Assembly (NCBI GenBank): GCA_009778235.1
Contig: WRKE01000286.1
Coordinates: 1 to 12,393, forward strand
DNA: 12,393 bases
Source of the DNA: Pseudomonadota bacterium
Lineage (GTDB): Bacteria; Desulfobacterota; Desulfobulbia; Desulfobulbales; Desulfobulbaceae
Direction of reading: 5' to 3'
In this document: positions 7,001-12,393 of the stretch, piece after piece
How positions within the stretch are numbered: the first letter of the stretch is position 1
How the letters are laid out: every line of letters starts with the position of its first letter
Notes under the pieces: generated by a model
Seen by the model: only the letters and a program-made list of their open reading frames with translations
The model's database searches: none
What the model was told of the DNA's origin: nothing
Program-made: the position numbers and the translations under genes

Positions 7001-8869
7001 GTGAAAAAAACTTTTTTCCTGCTGTCGCGCCCCGTTGTCTGGTCGTATCGATTTCTCAGATCCGGCCTGACCGTGCTCTCCAATCTTCTTTTTCTTGCCC
7101 TGGTGGCTCTGGTGCTTTTTGTGCTCCTGTACAAGCCCCAGGTCCAGGTGCCCATGCACAGCGCCCTGCTTTTGGCGCCTGAAGGAGACATCGTCGAACA
7201 ACGTTCCTCCATCGGCTTCATCGCCAAGGCGGTGGCCCGGCTTTCCGGCACCCCCATGCGCGAGGACACCTTTCTCCAAGACATCGTCGACGTGGTCCAT
7301 GCCGCCAGTGGCGACCCGCGGATCAAACTGCTGGTGCTGAACACCAACCGCATGGGCAACGCCAGCCTCGACCAGATTCGGACGATCGGCAGCGCCATCG
7401 AAGAGTTCAAACGTACGGGCAAAAAAGTGATCGCCGTGGGCGACAGCTTCAACCAGGCCCAATACTATCTGGCGTCCTGGGCGGACAAGATCAACCTTCA
7501 CCCCATGGGCGCAGTCAACATGCGCGGATTTTCGGTCTTCCGTCTCTATGCCCGCGAGCTGATCGACAAGCTGGCAATCGACTTCCATGTCTTCCGGGTC
7601 GGCACCTTCAAGGCGGCGGTGGAACCGCTCTTGCGCGACAACATGTCGGCCGAGGATAAGGAGGCCACCGGCCTGTGGCTCGGCAAGCTCTGGGATCTCT
7701 ACTGTGACGACATCGTCAAGCACCGTGGGTTGGAGCGGCAGGTGTTTCTGGACAACGTCAATCAAACGGTCAGTCAACTGGGCGCGGTGGGAGGTGACCG
7801 TGCCCGGTTGGCCTTGGCCACCGGCCTGGTGGACGGCCTGAAAAACCGTCAAGAAATGGAACAACTGCTCATCCAGGAAGTCGGCCCGGCTCCGGACAAG
7901 GAGGGTTTTAATTGTATCGGCTTCCAGGAATATCTCGACACGATCACGCCCTCGTACACCGACGACCAACAGAAAAAGGACTTGATCGGCATCATCATTG
8001 CCTCCGGCAACATCCTGCCCGGCAAGGGGGCGGTCGACCAGATCGGGTCCGACGATCTCGTCAAGCGTATCCGTAAGGCGCGTCAGGATGCACGGGTCAA
8101 GGCCATTGTCCTGCGGATCACCACCGGCGGTGGCAGTGCCTTCGCCTCCGAGATGATCCGCGAGGAACTGGCGGCGGCAAAAAAAGACGGGAAAATCGTC
8201 GTGGTCTCGATGGGGGCCATGGCGGCCTCGGGCGGTTACTGGCTGGCAGCCGAAGCGGATGCGATCGTGGCTGCGCCCACCACCCTCACCGGTTCGATCG
8301 GTATTTTCGGCGCCATTCCCGTTGTGGATAAAACCCTGGCTCAGATCGGCCTGCACAGCGACGGCATCGGCACCACCGACATCGCCCACTTCGGCAACCT
8401 GACCAGGCCCATGAGCGAGGCCGAGGCCTCGACCATGCAAATGGATGTCGAACGGGGATATCACCAATTCATCGATATTGTAGCCAAAGGAAGGCACATG
8501 TCCGCCGACCAGGTAGAAAAAATCGCCGAAGGGCGGGTTTGGGAAGGCGCCACCGCCCTTAGCCTGGGCCTGGTCGACCGGCTCGGCGATCTGCAGGATG
8601 CGGTGGACGAGGCGGCCAAGCGGGCGAATATCCCGGCGGCAAACGGATACTACATCGAGTTGATGCCGGACAACTATCTGGACCGCTTCAAACGGGTCGA
8701 ACAGCCGGTCGAGGCCCTGGTGGCCCGATTCTGGCCCGCCACCATGGTTCCGGACTCGGTGCGCCGACCGATCGCGGAGCAGATGGATATTTTCCTGCCG
8801 GACAACAATGACCCGGAAGGCCTCTATTCCCACTGCCTGCTGCCACTCTCGGCCCTTTCCTTCCGTTAG
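7001..8869 (+). CDS. sppA: Signal peptide peptidase SppA, long (67K) form
   Basis: This inner-membrane serine protease of 622 residues degrades cleaved signal peptides in the membrane. It starts at GTG 7001, with AAGGTGGGG about 8 bp upstream. An N-terminal membrane anchor (about residues 21-44, GLTVLSNLLFLALVALVLFVLL) is followed by two tandem peptidase-S49 domains, the arrangement of E. coli SppA (about 618 residues). The catalytic lysine is visible in the N-terminal domain (K204 in FRVGTFKAAVEPLLRD) and the nucleophilic serine in the C-terminal domain (S410 in MGAMAASGGYW). The spacing matches the Lys209/Ser409 dyad of the E. coli enzyme. TGSIGIFG and the GLVDRLGDLQDAV motif near residue 525 are also typical. 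The gene stands alone between two inverted 96-bp repeats. A terminator-like hairpin follows at 8910. No operon partner is evident. Confidence 0.96.
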   Translation: MKKTFFLLSRPVVWSYRFLRSGLTVLSNLLFLALVALVLFVLLYKPQVQVPMHSALLLAPEGDIVEQRSSIGFIAKAVARLSGTPMREDTFLQDIVDVVHAASGDPRIKLLVLNTNRMGNASLDQIRTIGSAIEEFKRTGKKVIAVGDSFNQAQYYLASWADKINLHPMGAVNMRGFSVFRLYARELIDKLAIDFHVFRVGTFKAAVEPLLRDNMSAEDKEATGLWLGKLWDLYCDDIVKHRGLERQVFLDNVNQTVSQLGAVGGDRARLALATGLVDGLKNRQEMEQLLIQEVGPAPDKEGFNCIGFQEYLDTITPSYTDDQQKKDLIGIIIASGNILPGKGAVDQIGSDDLVKRIRKARQDARVKAIVLRITTGGGSAFASEMIREELAAAKKDGKIVVVSMGAMAASGGYWLAAEADAIVAAPTTLTGSIGIFGAIPVVDKTLAQIGLHSDGIGTTDIAHFGNLTRPMSEAEASTMQMDVERGYHQFIDIVAKGRHMSADQVEKIAEGRVWEGATALSLGLVDRLGDLQDAVDEAAKRANIPAANGYYIELMPDNYLDRFKRVEQPVEALVARFWPATMVPDSVRRPIAEQMDIFLPDNNDPEGLYSHCLLPLSALSFR

Positions 8870-8909
8870 AGCGCTTTTTGTTTATACATGGACAGTTGCG
8901 GTTACGGCG

Positions 8910-8949
8910 TCAGGATGCAGCCCCTGCGCCTGATCAATTTTCTATTTTT
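8910..8949 (+). terminator. Putative terminator of sppA
   Basis: An imperfect hairpin has TCAGG (8910-8914) and GCAG (8917-8920) pairing with CTGC (8924-8927) and CCTGA (8929-8933), interrupted by a small internal loop. It is followed by the T-rich tract TCAATTTTCTATTTTT. It lies about 40 bp after the sppA stop, and its T-rich tail enters the second 96-bp repeat. Confidence 0.5.
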
Positions 8950-9033
8950 AATGCAAAAAATATTCTTATTTTTTCATTAAAAATCAATATATTCCTATCG
9001 TGACCTACTGCATTGGCAAAAGGAAATGGTATG
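8939..9033 (-). repeat. 96-bp intergenic repeat, copy 2 (inverted relative to 6631-6726)
   Basis: This is 95 bp, differing from the reverse complement of copy 1 at four positions. The hairpin is kept (arms 8946-8962 and 8967-8982) but one G is missing from the right arm, leaving a single bulged C. The unit ends with AAGGAAATGGTATG, which resembles a Shine-Dalgarno sequence plus start codon. Only a 19-codon frame follows at 9031, so no gene is called. Confidence 0.92.
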
Positions 9034-9053
9034 AATCCGCAAATGGGTGGTTG

Positions 9054-9072
9054 GGGCGGCATTTTGCCGCCC
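9054..9072. other. GC-rich perfect hairpin downstream of rtcB
   Basis: GGGCGGCA (9054-9061) and TGCCGCCC (9065-9072) form a perfect 8-bp stem with a TTT loop. It lies 62 bp beyond the rtcB stop and could protect or terminate the rtcB transcript. There is no U-tract on either strand, so it is not a classical Rho-independent terminator. Confidence 0.5.
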
Positions 9073-9133
9073 GCTGCTGTACAGGATTAAACAAAAACAG
9101 CTCTACGGCGGCCGGAATCACAAAAATTGGGCA

Positions 9134-10306
9134 CTATCCTTTGAGCACGGCCAAGGGCTGGAGCTCGACCGCGACCTCGATCAAATCAAGCTGATTGGCA
9201 ATTACCTCGCCAATGTTCTTATAGGCCCCGGGCGCCTCCTCAAGGTCGTTGCGGTGGCGAAGACCATGGAGGATATTGTTTTTTTCGAGCTTGGCGATCT
9301 CCCCGTGCAGGTCGAGCACCCGCTGGGCCTGTTTGCGGCCGAGCACCCGACCGGCCCCGTGCGAACAGGACATGAACGACTGGGAATTGCCGAGTCCCCG
9401 CACAATATAACTGAAGCTGCCCTGGCACCCCGGAATGATGCCGTACTCGCCGGCAAAGGCCCGGGTAGCCCCCTTGCGATGCACCCAGACCTCCTTGAAA
9501 AAATGGACCTCACCCGCCGCATAATTATGCGCCACGTCCAGACTCGGATCAAACCGGTCGCAGCCGGTCACCTCAGTCACGATCTCCCGCAGCACGGTCA
9601 TCATCTCGCTCCGGTTGGCCCGGGCAAAGGCGACGCAGTATTCCATCTCCCGCAGATACCGCCGCCCCACCGATGAATCCACCGGCAGCAGCGCCAGTTG
9701 CCACTCTTTAGGTATGGTATTTTTGCCGGCCTTATTCGCCAACTGGATGGCCAGGGTGTTGTAGTGGCCGGCGACCTTGTAACCAAGATTGCGGCTGCCC
9801 GAATGGATCATCAGCCAGATCCGCCCATCGTTGCCCCGCTGAATCTCGATGAAATGGTTGCCGCCGCCCAAGGTGCCGAGCTGATGGCGGGCGTTGCCGA
9901 ACTCGGCCGTCACCACCGGCAGATCCCGTTCCCCGGCGCCAAAATCCGGCATGGCCTCAAGCGGACGCGGGCGGCGATGATGCTTGAATCCCAGGGGAAC
10001 AGCGGCGCGCAGGCTGGAGAGGATTTGCTTGAGCTGGGCTATGCTTACCCCGGTCAGGTCGGTGCGGACCGCCTGCATGCCACAGCCGATATCGACCCCG
10101 ACCGCGTTGGGGATGACCGCGCCGGTGGTGGCCAGCACCCCGCCGATCGGCATGCCATAGCCCACATGGGCATCGGCCATAATCGCCACATGGTGGAAGG
10201 CGCATTCCAGGTTGGCCAGATGGCGCGCCTGGACCAAAGCCTCTTCCTCCAGTCCATCCGTCCACAGCATGAGCGGTATTTTTTCCGTGTTGATCACCCG
10301 TTTCAC
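9134..10306 (-). CDS. rtcB: RtcB-family RNA ligase (3'-phosphate / 5'-hydroxyl)
   Basis: This cytoplasmic GTP- and Mn2+-dependent ligase of 390 residues joins RNA 2',3'-cyclic or 3'-phosphate ends to 5'-OH ends, in RNA repair or tRNA splicing. The start is placed at GTG 10306 because the protein then opens KRVINTEKIPLMLW, the usual family N-terminus. An open frame extends 92 codons further upstream but is low-complexity and not RtcB-like. Metal and nucleotide residues are all visible: D72 and C75 in AVGVDIGCGM, N150-H151 in GGGNHF, H168 in HSGSRNLG, H260 in DVAHNY, and the guanylylated His316 in SCSHGAGR. ADAHVGYGMPIGG is also diagnostic. Length is close to the bacterial norm. No RtcA, archease or RtcR gene is next to it. 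It is transcribed divergently from the membrane protein at 10415, with about 108 bp between the starts. Confidence 0.96.
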   Translation of the reverse strand: MKRVINTEKIPLMLWTDGLEEEALVQARHLANLECAFHHVAIMADAHVGYGMPIGGVLATTGAVIPNAVGVDIGCGMQAVRTDLTGVSIAQLKQILSSLRAAVPLGFKHHRRPRPLEAMPDFGAGERDLPVVTAEFGNARHQLGTLGGGNHFIEIQRGNDGRIWLMIHSGSRNLGYKVAGHYNTLAIQLANKAGKNTIPKEWQLALLPVDSSVGRRYLREMEYCVAFARANRSEMMTVLREIVTEVTGCDRFDPSLDVAHNYAAGEVHFFKEVWVHRKGATRAFAGEYGIIPGCQGSFSYIVRGLGNSQSFMSCSHGAGRVLGRKQAQRVLDLHGEIAKLEKNNILHGLRHRNDLEEAPGAYKNIGEVIANQLDLIEVAVELQPLAVLKG

Positions 10307-10414
10307 AGTGTTCTCTTGCCCTCTGCGCTCGCTGATATATAGTTGCCCACACCGTTTGCGCCGGACTTGGCACTCCGCAATCCGGCACCCTTGACCATCA
10401 TCTGGTACAAGTCC

Positions 10415-11383
10415 ATGATCACTCAGGAGACCCTGACCCATCTCTGGCTGCACCTGGGCTGGCCGCTTTTGCGCCTGCTGGTGTTCCTCGCCATCGGCCT
10501 GCTGGCGGCCCTGTTCATCGAATCGCTCAACTGGACCAGAAAACTGGCAATCATTGCCCGGCCCCTGACCCGGTTCGGCCATCTCTCGCCCCTGACCGGC
10601 GCATCCTTTTCAATTTGTTTCTTTTCCGGCATGGCCGCCAACACCATGCTGGCCGAAGGCTATGCCAACCGGCAACTGAGCCGCAAGGAACTGATTTTAG
10701 CAAATTTGTTCAACAGTCTGCCCAGCAATTTCCTCCACCTGCCCACCACCTTTTTCATCGCCGCGCCGATCATCAAAGGCGCGGCCGTAATCTACATCGG
10801 CCTGACCATAGGCACGGCCCTCCTCCGGACCCTGTTGATCGCCCTCTTGGGTCGGATGCTCTTGCCCGCCAACAACGGAGAAATTGCCACCGCCCAACTG
10901 CCGCCGCCCCCGGAGCATCCGTTCCGCACCGCCCTCAAGAACACTAGCAAACGGTTCAAGCGGCGCATCCGCAAGATTGTCGGCTACACCGTGCCGATCT
11001 ACATCCTCTTCTACGCCCTCACCGAGGCCGGTTTTTTCGCCGCCGCCGAACGGTTCATGGGGCAGCATCTTTCCTGGCTGTCCTGGCTGTCGCCCCAAGC
11101 CCTGTCGATCCTCACCTTCCAAATGGCCGCCGAATTCACTGCCGGCCTGGCCGCCGCCGGCTCGCTGCTGGCCAGCGGCTCGATGCGCATGGAGGAAATC
11201 GTGCTGGTGCTGTTGATCGGCAATATCCTCTCTTCACCGATCCGCGCCGTCCGCCACCAATATCCCTACTATGCGGGCATCTTCAAACCAGTACTGGCCG
11301 CGGAACTGATCCTGTTCAGCCAGGGGTTCAGGGCCTTGAGCCTGGCATTGATCGCGTTTTTATATTATATTTTAATAATGTAG
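10415..11383 (+). CDS. Nucleoside-recognition (gate) domain multi-pass membrane protein
   Basis: This inner-membrane protein of 322 residues has about eight hydrophobic segments (about 14-38, 63-80, 104-120, 123-150, 190-211, 222-252, 258-274, 299-321). Conserved-looking stretches are TGASFSICFFSGMAANTMLAE, with its small-residue kink, and KELILANLFNSLPSNFLHLP. A basic cytoplasmic loop (KRFKRRIRKI, 179-188) separates the two halves. The pattern matches nucleoside-recognition/Gate-domain membrane proteins common in sulfate-reducing and related bacteria; the transported substrate is not established. The ATG at 10415 is preferred over an in-frame TTG 24 codons upstream, which adds a non-hydrophobic leader. 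Its Shine-Dalgarno sequence is weak. The universal stress protein gene starts 60 bp downstream, so cotranscription is likely. A short hairpin (11395-11413) lies between them without a U-tract. Confidence 0.78.
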   Translation: MITQETLTHLWLHLGWPLLRLLVFLAIGLLAALFIESLNWTRKLAIIARPLTRFGHLSPLTGASFSICFFSGMAANTMLAEGYANRQLSRKELILANLFNSLPSNFLHLPTTFFIAAPIIKGAAVIYIGLTIGTALLRTLLIALLGRMLLPANNGEIATAQLPPPPEHPFRTALKNTSKRFKRRIRKIVGYTVPIYILFYALTEAGFFAAAERFMGQHLSWLSWLSPQALSILTFQMAAEFTAGLAAAGSLLASGSMRMEEIVLVLLIGNILSSPIRAVRHQYPYYAGIFKPVLAAELILFSQGFRALSLALIAFLYYILIM

Positions 11384-11443
11384 CAACCCGGTTATTGTCG
11401 GCATGACCGGCAACCAATCCGGTAATCCCTGCAAGGAGATGAA

Positions 11444-12367
11444 ATGGAAAAAGCCATCCTGGTCGCGATCGACGGATCAGTTTACAGCGGCAACAGCCTG
11501 GAATATCTGGCCAAGCTCTTCGGTCCCGATTCCACCGTTGCCCTGCACCTGCTCGGCGTGGTGCCCAGTGGTGGTGGCGGTAAGGATTGGATGTTCGAGG
11601 TCGACCCCCTTCGCGGCCAATCCGCCGAAACAGAGCAACGGGGCAGCCGCGCCCGCAAACAGTTGGCGGATGCCGAAGACCTGCTGATCCGGAACGGCAT
11701 CGCCCGGGAGCGGATCGAAACCAAGGTGATAATCGCCGCCAGCATCAGCAACGCGATCCGCAACGAGGCCGAACGCGGCAATTACGACAGTGTGGTCATC
11801 GGTCGGCGCGGCTTAGGCACCGTGGGCAACATGTTTTTCGGCAGCATTTCGGGCGAGCTGATCGAAAAATGCCACAAGGTGCCCCTGTGGATCGTGGATG
11901 GCCTGGCCAGCGCCTGGCGGTTTCTGCTCGCCGTCCATAGCCGTCCATCCTCGCTGCTGGCCGCCGATTATCTGGCCCATGTGCTCAAGAACCACCCTGG
12001 GGCCGAAATCTGCCTCTATCACTCCAACCCGGTCTTCGGCAACCAGCATAAGGCCAAGGCCGAGGACTTTCACCCCATATGGGGCAAGGAGTGGTGCGAC
12101 CAATACCTCGACCTGGATAATTATCTCATGTACGCCCACTTCCAGCTCCTGGTCGAGGGCGGCATCCCCCGAAGCCGGATCGTACAACTGCCCTCCCAGA
12201 TGCACCTTGATGCGGGCAGCGATCTGGTGCGGCAGGCCAAGAAGTACCGTTGCGGCACCATTGTCATCGGTCGGCGGTCCCGCAATCTCACCAAGGGCCA
12301 GCTCAAGGGCGTTTCCGACAAGGCCGTGAATCAGGCGCAGGATGTGGCGGTGTGGCTGGCAGGGTAG
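11444..12367 (+). CDS. Tandem-domain universal stress protein (UspA family)
   Basis: This cytoplasmic protein of 307 residues has two UspA-like folds, domain 1 at residues 1-153 and domain 2 at about 157-307. Domain 1 opens KAILVAIDGS, with the nucleotide-contacting Asp10, and has the complete ATP-binding motif G-x2-G-x9-G-S at 120-134 (GRRGLGTVGNMFFGS). Domain 2 keeps the strand TIVIGRRS, but the second Gly and the terminal G-S are not conserved, so it probably does not bind ATP and may act in dimer packing or sensing. AAGGAG (11433-11438) sits 5 bp before the ATG. The gene probably shares a transcript with the membrane protein upstream. Such tandem Usp proteins are linked to stress or energy limitation, but the ligand and partners here are unknown. 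A run of ten T residues follows 8 bp after the stop, without a clear stem before the window ends. Confidence 0.9.
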   Translation: MEKAILVAIDGSVYSGNSLEYLAKLFGPDSTVALHLLGVVPSGGGGKDWMFEVDPLRGQSAETEQRGSRARKQLADAEDLLIRNGIARERIETKVIIAASISNAIRNEAERGNYDSVVIGRRGLGTVGNMFFGSISGELIEKCHKVPLWIVDGLASAWRFLLAVHSRPSSLLAADYLAHVLKNHPGAEICLYHSNPVFGNQHKAKAEDFHPIWGKEWCDQYLDLDNYLMYAHFQLLVEGGIPRSRIVQLPSQMHLDAGSDLVRQAKKYRCGTIVIGRRSRNLTKGQLKGVSDKAVNQAQDVAVWLAG

Positions 12368-12393
12368 CTTCTGTTTTTTTTTTCGGCAGTCCA

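Noticed and set aside
6623..8833. Long minus-strand open frame (736 codons) opposite sppA
   Set aside because: It is the complement of a full-length SppA with both catalytic residues. The antisense translation is low-complexity and matches nothing I know.
6631..9033. Composite transposon carrying sppA
   Set aside because: No transposase or integrase frame exists between or next to the repeats, and no target-site duplication was found. SppA is a housekeeping protein, so the evidence supports only a repeat pair.
10307..10582. N-terminal extension of RtcB by 92 codons
   Set aside because: The extension is Gln/Gly-rich, overlaps the divergent membrane protein gene, and precedes a standard RtcB N-terminus at GTG 10306.

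Overview
This window looks like chromosomal DNA of a Gram-negative, moderately GC-rich environmental bacterium. The evidence is a type I secretion ABC transporter with a membrane-fusion partner, a LapA-type surface adhesin, a PEP-CTERM (exosortase-sorted) secreted protein, a long-form SppA protease and a nucleoside-recognition membrane protein. The mix is typical of Desulfobacterota (Desulfobulbales-like sulfate reducers or relatives). That placement is an inference from gene content and was not tested against a database.

Left part (1-5600): a plus-strand operon encodes the C-terminal ATPase half of a type I secretion ABC transporter (cut by the window edge), an HlyD/LapC-type adaptor, and a LuxR-type regulator whose receiver domain has lost its phosphorylation site. 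Facing it on the minus strand is a 933-residue adhesin. It has an N-terminal LapA-like retention module with a di-alanine, several VCBS/T1SS-143-type beta domains (two almost identical in DNA), and an unusual His/Gly/Asp-rich tail in place of visible RTX nonapeptides. The two convergent units share one strong hairpin terminator that overlaps the regulator's stop codon. A simple reading is that the transporter exports the adhesin, the retention module anchors it at the outer membrane, and the regulator may control it. LapD, LapG and the outer-membrane pore are not in the window.

Middle (5601-9133): divergent from the adhesin is a small secreted PEP-CTERM protein with a plausible promoter and a textbook terminator. 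Next is a long-form signal peptide peptidase SppA gene bracketed by two copies of a 96-bp repeat in inverted orientation, about 2.2 kb apart. The copies differ at only four positions and each contains a long AT-rich hairpin. They resemble a dispersed intergenic repeat or MITE-like element. The segment just upstream of sppA (6727-7000) has no assignable gene.

Right part (9134-12393): on the minus strand lies an RtcB RNA ligase, from a GTG start at 10306. Divergent from it are a nucleoside-recognition (gate-domain) multi-pass membrane protein and a tandem-domain universal stress protein, 60 bp apart and likely cotranscribed. In the stress protein the first domain has an intact ATP-binding motif and the second is degenerate.
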